Shown: positions 35,661 to 48,686 of the stretch, in pieces
Layout of the letters: each line of letters begins with the position of its first letter
Position numbering within the stretch: the first letter of the stretch is position 1
Source: Glebionis coronaria
Lineage: Eukaryota; Streptophyta; Magnoliopsida; Asterales; Asteraceae
Direction: 5' to 3'
Assembly: GCA_025667525.1 (NCBI GenBank)
Contig: CM046880.1
Coordinates: 598,049,452-598,113,451, forward strand
DNA: 64,000 bases
Position numbers and translations under genes: made by a program
The notes under the pieces: generated by a model
Database searches by the model: none
What the model was told of the DNA's origin: nothing
The model's input: the letters and a program-made list of their open reading frames with translations, nothing else

Positions 35661-37417
35661 TATTCTAAAGGAAAAATTCTTGAAATGCCCTAAAATTCAA
35701 TTCTATTTTTAAAATTCTAAAATGTCTTATGCAACATATGCAACTTATGCGACTTAAATAAAAATATGAAAAGTGTACTTTTATTCTTTATGACACATGT
35801 CAAAATGTGTAATAAAAAGTACATTTGTGTAAGGGCTTGTCTCCTATACAACCTTTTATGTTTTTTATGCGACTTTAATAAAAAAAAAGTTTATTCAAAA
35901 AAACAACTTTTAACATAATCTTTTTATTTACTTATTTTATATTATTTTTTATGCAACTTGTACAATTAGTAGACAACGATGTGATATTTGTGTAAGACAC
36001 TTTTTGCCAAAATTTATGAACACACTTTTTACATTTTTTATACAACTTTTATATATCAAAAAGTAATAAAAAGTACCATGAATTTAAGTGTAAAATTAGG
36101 TATGTGTAAGTAAGATTTTATGCAACATTTATTTACTTTTTATGAAACTTCTATTTATAAATTTTTTTTTCTTTTTTAAAACTACAAAAATTATTTATTT
36201 ATTTTTGAGTTTTTTAATAAATAGAAAATAACTATTTTTTAAAATTTATTAATTTATTCTAAAATCAATATTTAATTAATAATTGAATATAATAATTATT
36301 TTTTTAATAATTAAATAATTTTTGTAAAAAGATTTATTTATACTTTTTATAAACAAATTTTTTTATTAACTTTTTTTTTCTTTTTTAAAATTATTAAAAA
36401 TATTTATTTATTTTTTATTTTTTTAATAAATAGAAAATAAATATTTTTTAAAATTTATTAAATTATTATAAAATTAATAATTACATATAATAATTAAATA
36501 ATTTTTGTAAAAGGATTTATTTATACTTTTTATAAACATATTTTTTTATTAACTTTTTTTTTCTTTTTTAAAATTATAAAAATATTTTTTTTTTAATTTT
36601 TTAATAAATAGAAAATAAATATTTTTTAAAATTTATTAATTTATTATAAAATTAATAATTGAATATAATAATTATTTATCTAATAATTAAATAATTTTTG
36701 TAAAAGGATTTATTTGTACTTTTTATAAACAAATTTTATTTTCTATTAACTTTTATTTTCTTTTAAAATTATTAAAATTTTATTTTTTATTTTTTAATAA
36801 ATAGAAAATAAATATTTTTTAAAATTTTTTGAAAATTATTAATTTATTATAAAATTAATAATTGAATATAATAATTATTTATTTAATAATTAAATAATTT
36901 TTGTAAAAGGATTTATTTATAATTTTTATAAACACATTTTTTTATTAAATTTTTATCTTTTTTAAATTATAAAAAAATTAATTTTTTTAATAAATAAAAG
37001 TTGCATAAAAAGTAAATAAAGGTTGCATAATGGGTTACTTACACATACCTACTTTTACACATTAATCCATAGTACTTTTTATTATTTTTTAATAAAGAGA
37101 AGTTGCATAAAAAATAAATAAAGGTTGCATAAAATGTTATTTCTACATACCTACTTTTACACTTATATTCATGGTACTTTTTATTATTTTTTACATATAT
37201 AAAAGTTGCATAAAAAGTGTAAAAAAATGTGTTCCTAAATTTTGGCAAAAAGTGTTTACACAAATGTCACACCATTGTTTACTAATAGTACAAGTTGCAT
37301 AAAAAATAATATAAAATAAGTAAATAAAAAGATTTTATTAAAAGTTGTTTTTTTGAAAAAAAATATTTTTTTATTCAAGTCGTATAAAAAACATAAAAGG
37401 TTGCATACGAGACAATC
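35661..37417. mobile_element. Mutator-like foldback element, left portion
   Basis: Begins GGAAAAATTCTTGAAATGCC at 35670, the inverse of the right end GGGCATTTCTCGAATTTTCC ending at 55595. The 9-bp flanks TATTCTAAA (35661-35669) and TATTCTCAA (55596-55604) match 8 of 9, as expected for MULE target duplications. Long internal inverted arms pair 35690-36170 with 37030-37417 plus 55403-55520. No transposase. A Copia element inserted at 37417/55403 splits it; without that insertion it is about 1.94 kb. Confidence 0.75.
36150..37000. repeat. AT-rich tandem repeat, period about 180 bp
   Basis: Four to five copies of a unit marked by TTTTTGTAAAAGGATTTATT and TAAATAGAAAATAAATATTT form the loop region between the arms of the MULE. 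Almost no G or C. Confidence 0.75.
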
Positions 37418-37746
37418 TGTAGAATCTTGATAACCTATGAATCTATGAAGGGGGTTGATGTTTTCTAGAGAGAGAAATTAGAGAGAGAAAGTGAGAGAAA
37501 AACTATGTGTATTTTATTAAGTGGAACTAGAAAAATGACAACAACCAACCCCTTTCCATGGTGGAAAGGGGTATTTATACTTCCAAGCTACATTGGGCTT
37601 GGGCCGGTCTATGACAAACCCATGGACCGGTTCTTACTTAACTAAATAAGTAACTAATAACTATTTGTTAACTACGAGCTATACAACTTAAATAATATTG
37701 TGGAGTGACCGATACTTCTAATATACGTAAAAACGTATTTCTAACA
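37418..37746 (-). mobile_element. 3' LTR of the Sirevirus-type element
   Basis: 329 bp, TG...CA in the sense direction (TGTTAGAAATACG to GATTCTACA). It contains a TATA box (GTATAAATACCCC in sense), a downstream AATAAAA, and two inverted repeats: CCCCTTTCC/GGAAAGGGG at 37549-37571 and CCGGTCYATG/CATGGACCGG at 37604-37630. Confidence 0.9.
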
Positions 37747-37757
37747 ATCTCCCCCTA
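37747..37757 (-). other. Polypurine tract (main)
   Basis: In sense, TTAGGGGGAGAT abuts the 3' LTR, the normal site for priming plus-strand DNA. Related tracts lie at 39617, 39823 and 45436. Confidence 0.7.
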
Positions 37758-40017
37758 AGGGAGGTCACTCCACGTTACAAAGTTCTAAACCTAGCATACT
37801 ATACTAAGTCTTCGATCTTTAGCTCGTAGTCTTTTCTTCTTTTCTTCTTTTCTTTCTTTTGTTGTGAATATGTTGGTTTGATCTTTTAGGCTTTGGCTTG
37901 AGAGCATTGTTCTTTTGGCCTTTAACGTGCGATCTTTTGCCTTCTTGTGAATTTTGCCTCCTCGTGACTCCATGTTCCACACACTTATGTCTTTTTGTTG
38001 AATTCTCGAAAGTTTCAGAGTTTGGTACAGCGGAAGACTTTATCTTGTACTTTCTTGAATTTTTGCTAAACTTTAATGCAGAAAAACATAAGCATGTGGG
38101 AACGACTTCTACAGGTATACCGCAACACCACCGTCTTCACTGGTACACAGCAACGCCACCGTCTTCAACAGGTACACAACAACGCCACCGTCTTTAACAG
38201 GTACACAGCAATGACACGAATAAAATGGCTTTGAACATTTTATTCTAATTCGGTAGCATTTTACCTCCGGTCGGTGAAGACCGTTGGACGATATTAGATA
38301 TCGTACCCGTGACGGATAGTTTCAATTAAGTAACTTCCTGACAGGATTTCGCGGGTAAACCCGTTCTCTTTATTCGACCGTCCAAAGCTGACTGCGAACA
38401 TAAAGAGTGAATCACTTGGATAAATTATCCTTGTGATTTGAAGCCGTCAATTCATGAAACCTGGAACAAGTGAATTTCAATTAATATTTTCACCATCGTT
38501 GCTTTCCAGTTGTCACGAGCTCAATTCATAAAGAATCTTGCACGTCACCTACCAAGTGCTGTTTGATGTTAACACTAGAAGGATTTCCACTCGTCACTGT
38601 GATCAATAAAGAGTCACTCTGAGTGTTCTGGCAAGATCATATGATAATGCGTAGAGGCCTGGAACGAGTTTAAGTTCAATTAAGAATTAAACCACTGTTT
38701 CTTTCCAGTTTTTCACAAGATTGGTTCTAAAAGAACCGCACGTGTAACCTACCATGAGCTTGTTTGATGTTGGCTCAAGCAGGATTTCCATCTTCATTGT
38801 AATACTTGCGTATCACTCAGATGTTCTGGCAATATTACAGGAATACTGCGTAGGACTTATGAAAATCTCTTACTTTTCACAGTGTGTGAGAAAGCAAGGA
38901 ATAAATGGAAAGTGTCCTAATGAGACTTTTGATGATCTCTTGGCTCTAGACTCGATTGTGCGTTTTGATTTAGTGAGCGATGGCTGGAGAGGAGTGCCAC
39001 CTTTTCAATACCAGTCTATTCGCAGTGAATAAACCAATAGATAACGTGTTGATCTCCGTGTGGTTAAAACAAATACCTTTTGAGAGATATTTGAGTTAGC
39101 TGGGAAGGGTTGTGCATTGCATCACTGGGTCCATGATGTCTTTCTTCAATACCGAGAATCATTAGCAAAAATGACCTCAATAGCATATGTATTGACCCGG
39201 TTTCTGCCTAAAGTTGTAAGGAGGGCTTCTTTCTTTACACCCTTTATCTTTACATTTCTTTTTCATTCTTCAACCCCTTCAATGCTTACCAATACGTCAT
39301 CACTAGCACCTTGTTGTGATTGTTCCAGTGCTAGCTTAAGTACTTGGTCGGCATTCAGCTACGTTCACATTCTTTCTCCATCTTTCCTAGGACTTCTAAT
39401 TCTATCTAGGGAATTGTCCTTGGGAAGATTCCATCGGCTCTGATGAATCATTGGACTAAACCTATTCCTACCACCCTTTTGTCACCACGTTCGTCGTGAA
39501 TTAAGCGTGTTTTGGGAAGGAATTGCCACCATGAAAAATCATTGAAAATCACCTAAAGTACTTGTGATATTGAAATCAAAAGTTTCGTACCTTAGGTGTT
39601 TTTGAATATCAAAAACGCTCCCCCTTAACACGTGCTTTACACATATTAAGTTGGATTATCGTTAAGTCTTTTTCATCTTTTAGCCAAGTATCACTTACGT
39701 CTCCTTAATCCCATTTTCTCCCCTTATCCAAAATGTTAACCATTAATATTTGGGATATTGAATGGATTAACCGGTCTTTGGGTAAAAAATGAAATCGATG
39801 TTTGGCCATAGAACAAGTTAATGCTCCCCCTTAAGTTAATAAGGGATAGTTGTAGTGCTTTAGTATGATATATTTTGAAAGATTTAGAATCTCGTGAGAA
39901 ATTCTTGAAAAATTATCACACCTTAACACTACATCAAGCCGCAAAAGCACAATATTCACAAATATACATATTCACAATTATAAACCAATATAAAGTGGAC
40001 CTGAAATGTACGACCCA
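37758..40017 (-). other. Sirevirus 3' non-coding region
   Basis: 2.3 kb between the extra ORF and the 3' LTR without a convincing ORF. It includes a tandem repeat of about 30 bp in four copies at 38105-38214 (GCAACRCCACCGTCTTCA) and two polypurine-tract copies in sense (TTAAGGGGGAGC) at 39617-39628 and 39823-39835. Paired variants of GGATTTCCA, ACTCAGATGTTCTGGCAA and CCTACCA blocks at 38480-38850 show a degenerate internal duplication. Confidence 0.6.
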
Positions 40018-41775
40018 TTAGATGGATCGTTGCAGTAGCTTGTGGTGCACTAAATATGGTCTTCCACCAACGAATCTTTCCAAGCTCCTCATCAATCTAC
40101 GTTCACGGAGCTTTTGATCAATCTTCTTGATCACGTACTTCGCCATCTGCCTGTAACCCGGATGCCAATCCTCCGTCATCTCTGGCAAAGTCCCACCCGA
40201 GTTAAGATGCTCCAACTTTCTTCTGACTTGTAGAAGAGTCCCATCACTGTACTTATAAAGCTCACCCACCCTCATAAACTTCATTAAACCTCGACTGTTC
40301 AAGTAGAAAATGCCGCAATTCGGGACAGAAATGCCGGTATAAGGACATCTATCTACATGTTGAGGTAGAACTTGATTCACTGGACGGGTTAAGTTGAGCT
40401 TCCTTTGGTAGCTTTCGACTCCCAACTGCAGATCTTCAACTCGTTTCTTGATAACAACGCTTCGTGTGAACATACGAAGTGCCGTATTCAAGGCAATGAG
40501 GTCTTCACGAGGAATATGTGTGAGTTGATCACGAGTCATCAGAAGCAACATATCTTTAATATCCTCAAGACGAATGATGGAAAAATCTCCCTGCTGGATT
40601 TTGTATTCTCTGTCATCCTCCCTTTTCAAATGAATCTCCGTCACATGATAATAGCCATTCTTGGCTTCAGTTTTCAGCCCTAAGATGCTGGAGATGCGGA
40701 TATCGGATCTAACGTTGCTTCCAGAATTGACTAGGCAGCAACCCCTGTACGCCCTTCGGACTCGTTCGTCCCAAAGAGATGCACCTATAACAGCATACAT
40801 ATCATAATTACGAGTTACCCTTGGGACCCAGAGTCTGTTTACCTTTTCCTCGATCCAGGGTATTGTCCCCCAGTTGGCAGCTTTCAGCAAGGTCAAGGAG
40901 GTTGCGTACGTTGATGAACCCTTCAGAAGATACTCAAGATCATAGGTGACGAAGAAGTCGAGAGCTATCTGATTATCTTGAGTAGGATCAAGTAGAGGTG
41001 GAGCTCTTTCTGATTCATGAAGACCTGGCCGTTGAACGGTATTCAGAGCCTTCAGGATCTCATCAGCATAATACTCGAACTCCATTCGGGTTAACCGGGT
41101 TTTGGCGCGAAGTCTCTTATCCTTCAGCACTTTCTTCACCAAAGATGGAGTAACCGAAGTCTTATACTCATGAGCAAGAAATGCACATAAGTCAATCGGA
41201 CTACGGATACGGAGATACAAAACATCTTTGTCAGCGTCTGTGATCGGATCATATTGCGCTGCTGCCGTGATCCAAGCCTGTGGCGGTGCAGTCTCGTCAA
41301 TATCCAACGTGTCTGCCCAGTCTCGTGTGCTTGGTTCAGGAACCGTAGATTGTTGTGCTTGTTGTAGAGGAGTAGAAATGCGAACATCTGCTGGTTCTGA
41401 TTCAGGCATTTCGGCAGTGTCGTGAACGGGTGAGTGTTGTGCAGCTTCAGGTTCAGTTACCGATTCTGCAATCACAGGAGCAACAACAACAGAACTAATG
41501 GGGTTAGTGGTAATAGGTAAAGATACATCAATAGAGGTACCGGGAATCGATGACGCCGTAGTAGCATTCACATCGTGGCGCCACTTAGATCGTCTTGATT
41601 CCGATGATGTTGATTTGTTCTTCTGTGCTGCATCTTTCTTGGACTTGGTTCCAGACTTAGCAGGTTTCTTGGAACTGGTAACCTTATCTCCCTCTTTAGG
41701 CTGTTCACCCCCATCATCATCCTCATTGTTATCCCCGTTGCTCCCCCTAGCACTCTCCTCATTACCATCACCACC

Positions 41776-41816
<41 letters not shown>

Positions 41817-43989
41817 CATCCTCATCCTCATCATCACCATCATCGTCATCCTTTTCCTCTTCTTCTCCTTCTTCTTCCTCTTCTTCTTCACCAGTACCCT
41901 CTTCCTGTTCACTATCATCTTTGTCCTCCTCAGGTAGAATGTGATAAGGTACCACACTTCCAAACGTTTTGAATAACCTATCATCCTCCATGATAGCGTC
42001 ATTCAGGGATTTATAAAGAGCCCGTTGAATCCTAGACTTATCAAACGATCCAAGTTCCACCATACGAGCTTTGAGGATCTTCTTTAATTCAAAATCCGTT
42101 AACTCATAAGCAATTTTGTAGGCGGATTCTGAAGGATTGGATGACTTGATCATCAAGTTATCAGCTGCTAGTGTCTTCAACTCATCACGCAGTTTAGGCA
42201 TAATGGATTCAACGGATTCTTGCACTCTTTCTTCAACAGAAGCTGCAAGTGCTTCTTTCTGCTCCTTGTATTTATCCCTCATCGCTTGAAGTCTGGTGAT
42301 ACGTGCAGCATGCTTATCAGCCTCAGCCTGCTTAACCCGAGTTAGTTCTTCTGCATGATCTTTTCGCGTCAATTCCATATCTGCAGCGAACTTAGCAAGC
42401 ATCTCTTCCTGGGCTTTCCTAGATGCTTCTTCACTTTGAACTCGTCTATGTATCTCTTGGCGAAGTTCATCCATTTCTCTCTTGTGATTATCCACATGTT
42501 TATCCAACATTTCGGCCATCACCAATGCGTCCATAGTAGATGTTGCAGAGCTGCTCTGGGTTGATTGAAGAGGCTCGGTTGTTACTACGGTACTAAGGAT
42601 GGGAGTTATAGGTGGTGGATGAAATGGTGTTGAAGCCGGTCTGGTTGGTAAGGGTTGTATTGTTGGAGGTTGAGTTGCTATAGGTTGAGTTACTAACGGT
42701 TGAGTAGACACCATGATAGTAGGAGCACCGGACTCCTTTTCAACACTTGCTGAAACAGGGATTGATGGCTCCTTCGAAGTGGAATACCGTTCAGGTGACC
42801 CAAACTCATCAATATCATCTGGTTCCTCGTACTCTTCTTCAACATTTACCCTTGCACCTGTACCACTACCGCCAGTATCTTTCCTACTCCTTTGAATTGC
42901 TATCTTCATCATTTTTCTCTCTGTCTTGTCAAGAGCAGGATCAACAACATCTTCTTCGTCACGTAGACGTAACTCATCAGCCTTACCCTTTCCCTTCTTA
43001 ACCTCAGTCTTTTTCTTCTTGGTTTCGGGTTCAGGTAAAGCAGCTGGTTGCTTGCGTTTACCTTTACTCTTCGCTGTAGTAGACGAGTCTTCTCCAGTCT
43101 GAAGGTTTGCTTTTAACTTCTTGATTTCTAACTGCAGTAGCTTGTAATCAGCAGAACCCTTAATTCTTCCCGTCAGAAGGTAATCGGGAATAGGACCAGG
43201 AATAACACCACCAGATGGTCCTTCATGCCTTAGATCCACAGTATCATCAGCTTCTTCGGTGTGATGCCGACTTGCTGCACGCCTATCAATAGTAACATCA
43301 TTCTTCAAAAAATAATTAATGATAAGCTTGATAAACCGAGGATAAGGAAAGAAATTTGTCTTCAGCTTCTTGTTATGGAAGAGTTGAAAGGTAAATTCTT
43401 CCCATATCAACAATGCATAATCTGCATTTGCAGCTTTGTACATGCCATAGAAGAGGTTTATAATAGGACTACGCAAAGCATCATGGCCACTTGTTTTTGG
43501 TGTAAGACATCTACTGAGAATACCCAACAATGCTCTCCAAGGTTGTCCTACTTTAGCAGTGGTAAACTCGGACGCAACTCGTATGTCAGGACATCCAAGA
43601 GCGTCAAATAACTCCATGAGTTCATCTTTAGTAGGATCCCTCGAAAATGACATGCCTTTGGGTGTATCCCGTATACCAAAAATCTTACGGAAGTCTGAAA
43701 CTGTGAGCGTCTGCTGCTTGTTGTCGATGGTGAAGGTGATCTTGTTTGAAGTGATTTCCTTGGTAGCCCAAAATTCATACATATAATCATAAGGCACCGA
43801 GGCACTACTTCTTAAAGCATTCTTAAAATGGGATTGATCAAGGATTGCTATGGCTACTTTAAATCCATGGTGAGTGGATTTTGAGACTTGCTTCAGCCGG
43901 TAATTGTTGGGTATGAACTTGAGGGTTCGTGCTTTAGCAATAGCGGCTTCTCTAGAGTCTTGGATTGCTTGTACTGTTGGATTAGTCAT
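40018..43989 (-). CDS. Extra 1323-aa ORF of the Sirevirus-type element
   Basis: Uninterrupted ORF between pol and the 3' LTR, where Sireviruses may carry an env-like gene. Seen: an N-terminal globular region (about 1-235; HGFKVAIAILDQSHFKNAL, later RSPIINLFYGMYKAANADY); a K/R-rich stretch (about 300-360); a P/T-rich linker (about 420-480); a charged coiled coil (about 488-590); an acidic tract nearly all D/E (about 686-755) over a CAT microsatellite; a basic segment (about 765-806) suggesting nuclear or nucleic-acid binding; and a C-terminal region (about 930-1323) ending KFVGGRPYLVHHKLLQRSI-like. No signal peptide or membrane segment, so it is not a typical envelope protein. From memory, similar C-termini occur in many Asteraceae Copia proteins, sometimes labelled longin-like by automated annotation. 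Function unknown. Start: first ATG, 5 nt after a good splice acceptor. Confidence 0.85.
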
Positions 43990-43994
43990 TGTAT

Positions 43995-44985
43995 CTGCTT
44001 AAGATAAGACATGAAAGGTTGATGCACAAAAAAAACATATAGATATATATCATTCTTACTTCTAAGCATAACACATTTCATAACATAATATAACAAGTAC
44101 ATATAACATGCAAACAATAATAATCAAACAACTCTTCATCCGGAACTTTCCTTCATTCGGAACTTCTTCATTCGGAACATTCCTTCATTCGGAACTTCCT
44201 TCATTCGGAAGTTCTTCATTCGGAACTTCCTTCATTCGGAAGTTCTTCATTCGGAACTTCCTTCATTCGGAAGTTCTTCATTCGGAACTTCCTTCATTCG
44301 GAAGTTCTTCATTCGGAACTTATTCATTCGGAAGTCCTCCATTCGGAACTTCTTCATTCGGAAGTTATTCATTCGGAACTTCTTCATTCGGAAGTCCTTC
44401 GTTCGGAACTTCTTCATACGGAAGTTCTTCATTCGGAACTTCTTCATTCGGAAGTCCTTCATTCGGAACTTCTTTCATTCGGAAGTTCTTCATTCGGAAC
44501 TTCTTCATTCGGAACTTCTTCATTCGGAACTTCTTCATTCGGAAGTCCTTCATTCGGAACTTCCTTCATTCGGAAGTCCTTCATTCGGAAGTCCTTCATT
44601 CGGAAGTTCTTCATTCGGAACTTCCTTCATTCGGAAGTCCTTCATTCGGAACTTCCTTCATTCGGAAGTCCTTCATTCGGAACTTCCTCATTCGGAAGTT
44701 TTTTCAGAAAAAATCCTTCATTCGGAAGTTTATATCCATGTTCATCCGGAATTTTTCAAACGTAGCTATGATGATTAATCCTAAGCGCGTTTGTGAGTTT
44801 CTAAGGCAATCTAAGGCAATTAAACATCATCTAATGCTAATCCGCACAAAACCCACCAAAAATCCCTAGTTAATTAACCCTAAATTAATCATAAACCCTA
44901 AGTTGATTTAAACTGATTAATCGAGCACTTTTAACAGAATTAAAGGATAAGTAAGGTGATTTAGAAATTAAAGATGATGTTGTAC
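43995..44985 (-). promoter_or_regulatory. Candidate intron in the leader of the extra ORF
   Basis: In sense, CAAACAAG|GTACAACATC at 44985 could be a donor and CTTATCTTAAGCAG at 43995 an acceptor with a pyrimidine-rich lead; the ATG follows 5 nt later. The intron would remove the 44134-44737 array. Upstream, 44986-45200 would be a 5' exon. The spliced messenger is inference only. Confidence 0.4.
44134..44737. repeat. TTCATTCGGAAC/G tandem array
   Basis: About 38 copies of a 15-16-bp unit, TTCATTCGGAACTTC, with C/G variation at one base, about 145 bp upstream (in sense) of the extra ORF. Translations are low-complexity and should be ignored. The unit shares TTCGGAASTTC with the array upstream of gag. 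Confidence 0.9.
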
Positions 44986-46067
44986 CTTGTTTGAATGAAA
45001 CAAATGGATTTGATTTACACGGAAGTTCTTGTTAGCTTAATTGTGTTTTAATGGCGGCAATGGAAGAAAATGAAACAGTGAAAGATAAGAAAAGAAAGGG
45101 GGCGGGGATTATGTTTTGACTAGGTCAGATTTTTGACAAGTTTCAACAAATATCACCTTAAGTCCCTTTATTCTTCTATTCTTTTCCTTTTTGGCTCTTA
45201 TATTCTCATTTTTCCTTTTTCGTCTCCTATCCATCAATAACCTTAGCCAACTTAACTTTTACACAACTTAGCAATCGCAACCTATTTGCATATTTCCAAG
45301 ATCTAGAAGCAATGTCTATCACATAGAACGAACACAAGTCGTATCTTAAAGCAAAACCACTCTATTACCATTTAGCCATTAATTTTTCACAATCACTTTT
45401 GAAAATCAATTTAATGACGAAGATGATTTTAATATTTTCTCCCCCTTAAACGATGACCCGTTTTCTATTTAAAGAGCTGTAGTCATTGTTTAAAGAGTCA
45501 AATATTGATGAAAGCATTTCCAATTTATATCTTGAAAAAATTTGATTCATGGTGTCAATAAGATTTCTCTTATTTTAACAAATTAATGCACTGAGACGTA
45601 CACAAATTCGTGTTAGACCAAGTTGTAAAGTAAACTTGATCCCTTTGCATGATTTGGCTTGTAAATCACGCCCGAGAAAAATAGTTCCCGTTCTGAGCCA
45701 ACGTTTTCCAAGGAAATACGTGACTTTAATATGAAAACCGGGTTGCAGTCAGAAATAACTACAAGCCATTATGGGCATGTTTTAAAAATGTACAACTTTT
45801 ATACGGACTCTATTTATGGCACCGTGTCAATATTGATCGACATTTCTAAGGCCGTAAATATTACCGTACTAAAAGACATGCCCGATTTAAAAACGAAAAA
45901 TATTTTTGGGTTTTTCTGGATTTTATAATTTTTATGGTTTTTCTAGGTTTTATATTTTTTTATGGTTTTTGTTGGTTTTATATTTTTGTATTTTTCTTTT
46001 GTGGTTTATATATTTACTATAATATACATGATCACGAACAAAGGATACTCTGAATAGTTTACCACGA
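44986..46067 (-). other. Spacer between pol and the extra ORF
   Basis: About 1.1 kb without a coding region. It holds a polypurine-tract copy (sense TTTAAGGGGGAGAAAA) at 45436-45452 and, near 45196-45210, a TATA-like GAATATAAGAG in sense. It could contain a promoter and first exon for the extra ORF; this is inference. Confidence 0.45.
45436..45452 (-). other. Extra polypurine tract after pol
   Basis: Sense TTTAAGGGGGAG, near-identical to the tract at the 3' LTR, lies 600 bp after the pol stop and before the extra-ORF module. Confidence 0.6.
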
Positions 46068-47678
46068 CTATTCAGCTGATTCTTCTTCCAACTCTTTGAG
46101 AGTCGCTGGAGTGAATGATTTCATGCCAAGCTTGTCGATCAAAAACTCGATTCGTCCTCGATCTAAGGCTTTGGTGAACATATCCGCCAGCTGGTACTCA
46201 GTAGTGACAAAATACAGCTCGATCACTCCGTTCTCCACCTGCTCCTTAATGAAATGGTAGCGAATGTCTATGTGCTTGGCCCGGGAGTGTTGAACATAGT
46301 TGCAGCACAGGGCAATGGCGCTCTTGTTGTCACAATACATCGGGATTTTGTTGAATCCCAAACCGTAGTCAGTTAATTGCGATCTCATCCAAAGGACTTG
46401 AGCACAACAACCGGACATGGCGATGTATTCAGCCTCCGTGCTAGAAATTGCAGCGCTTTTCTGCCTTTTTGAAGACCAACTGATCAATCTATCTCCAAGG
46501 AGTTGCACAGATCCAGAAGTGCTACGCCTCGTGTCTTGACATCCAGCATGATCGGCATCTGCGTATGATATTAAAGCAATCGAGGAATCTTTCGGATACC
46601 ATAGACCACGATGAAGTGTTCCTTTTAGATACCGAAAGATCCTTTTAACTACATGTAGGTGCTTTTCGGTAGGCCGAGCCTGATACCGAGCACACATGCA
46701 TACAGCAAATTGCAAATCAGGCCTGCTAGCAGTCAGATACAGAAGGGTGCCGATCATCCCACGGTAAAGTTTTGGATCGACAATAGTCCCATTCCTATCT
46801 TCATCTAACTTGGATTTCTCCACCATTGGAGTGTCCACGGGGTCACAATTATCAAAATTATATTTCTTTAAAGATTCTAGAGCATATTTGGATTGATTAA
46901 TAAAGATGCCTCTAGGATTTTGAGAAATCTGTAATCCTAAGAAAAATGAGATTTTTCCCATCATTGACATCTGAAAGCGTGTGGACATTATCTTCTCAAA
47001 GCGATTTGACAATTCTAAGTTAGTGGCAGCAAATATTATATCATCAACATAAATTTGTACCAGAATCATGTCGTTGCCTTCCTTGAGAGTGAATAGAGTG
47101 GGGTCCACCTTGCCTTTGGAGAAGCCTTCCGAAATAAGATATGTTGAGAGGAGATCGTACCACGCGCGTGGATCTTGTTTCAACCCATAGAGAGCCTTCT
47201 TAAGCTTGTACACATGATTAGGAAACTCCGTGCTAACGAACCCATCCGGTTGACTAACATAGACTTCTTCCCTTAGTTCACCGTTCAAAAATGCCGTCTT
47301 CACATCCATTTGATAGACGATCATATTCATATGAGCAGCATACGCAAGGAATAGTCTAACGGCCTCCAATCTTGCCACAGGAGCAAAAGATTCTTCAAAG
47401 TCTATACCCAAGGCTTGTTTATATCCTCTAGCAACCAATCTAGCCTTATTCTTTAATACCGCACCCATCTCATCAAGTTTAACCTTATAAACCCATAACA
47501 AGGTAAGGATGTTAACCTTGTCAGGGAGAGGAACTAATTCCCATACTTCAAGTCGTTGGAATTCATTTAGTTCCTCCTGCATGGCTTCAATCCAAGATGA
47601 TTGAGTCATAGCCTGCTGCCAATTTTTGGTTTCAACTTCAGAGAGAAATGCATCAAAGTAGCAATAGAGTGCACTTTC
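46068..47678 (-). pseudogene. Copia reverse transcriptase-RNase H segment
   Basis: Open from just after a TAA (47679-47681) to the natural stop at 46068-46070. The first Met is at 47609. [11 protein letters not shown] start, [10 protein letters not shown] with the first catalytic Asp, [16 protein letters not shown] (usually KQAPRAWYD), and YVDDIIF with the catalytic Asp pair. RNase [23 protein letters not shown] and [28 protein letters not shown] and [14 protein letters not shown] are Sirevirus-type. It copies element RNA into DNA. The domain itself looks intact, but two upstream stops separate it from Gag and protease. Confidence 0.85.
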
Positions 47679-48686
47679 TTATAATTGATGGCGTGTAGAG
47701 ACTGGTCGATCTAGATCTCCAATGACATTCCTAATTGGGTGATCTTTTGTCCATTTAGTGCTATGGTTTTCAATCCTAGGTGGTCTGGAATGAACAATAG
47801 AAGGAGCTTCTTCTGAGGTAGACGCGGCTGAAGGGTTTTCAGGTATCGCTACACCAAAGAAAGGAAGCTCTTGTAGGTGAGCATATTCCAAGTCGTGATC
47901 AATAGAATCCTCTTCCACATCATTAGGCACAAGTAGGGGTGACGATTCAGGTGTAGTTTGAGAATCACTTGGTGAAGGTGCATCCGGTTCAATGTGAATT
48001 GAAGATGCATTAGATAAAGCTTCATTGGCTGGAGCAACAACTTCAGGAATTGGAGCTATCACTACGGTTGCTGGAACTTCATCATTCGGGGGATCAAAGA
48101 ATTCGTCAAACAACGGTTGAAACAGTTTATCCCACTCGGGCCTTGATGGTGGTAAAAATGATGTAGAAGTAGGATTATTGGGAACTAACCCGGAACTAAT
48201 AGCACCGGTTCCCATCTCATGAAGCGCGGGTTCAGAGTTGTGTTGCTCAGAAGCCATCGCTGTCAGCTCGTCGAAATCTGCGTCAATAGTTTCTACAATC
48301 TTGCCAAGACGACGGTTGTAAATTCGGTATGCTTTCTTGGACGGTGAGTAACCAATGAAAATACCTATATCGGCTTTCGGTTGAAGCTTACCCAAGTTCT
48401 CACTATTGATGTTTGGATAACAAAGAGCACCAAACACATGAAAAAATGAAACATCGGGTTTACGGTCATGTAGAAGCTCATAAGGTGTTTTTCCATGGCG
48501 TTTCCGAATGATAGAACGGTTTTGGGTGAAACATGCAGTAGATATAGCCTCTGCCCACAAGAACAATGGAGCGTTCGCGTAAATAAGCATAGTCCTAGCA
48601 GCTTCCATAAGTGTACGATTCCGTCTTTCAACGACACCGTTTTGTTGTGGAGTGCGTGCAGCGGATGTTTCATGTGAAATACCAAC
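47679..48686 (-). pseudogene. Integrase C-terminal part and pol linker
   Basis: Same frame as the segments on either side, bounded by TGA (48687-48689) and TAA (47679-47681). It includes the integrase catalytic Glu (QQNGVVERRNRTL, near 48630), then LWAEAISTACFTQNR, YELLHDRKPDVSFFHVFG and GYSPSKKAYRIYNRR, followed by a proline/serine-rich linker. The TGA splits the DDE triad between two ORFs, so no complete integrase can be made without readthrough. Confidence 0.8.

Noticed and set aside
41498..41944. 148-codon serine-rich ORF on the plus strand
   Set aside because: Antisense of the acidic D/E tract of the 1323-codon ORF.
40018..43989. Retroviral-type envelope protein
   Set aside because: No signal peptide, no hydrophobic membrane span and no cleavage-site arrangement; composition is highly charged.
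44134..44737. Heat-shock elements in the TTCGGAAC array
   Set aside because: GAA and TTC triplets are spaced by one base, not two as in the canonical element.
44108..44869. 253-codon ORF rich in FGTSSFGS repeats
   Set aside because: Pure translation of the 15-16-bp array; both strands and several frames stay open for the same reason.
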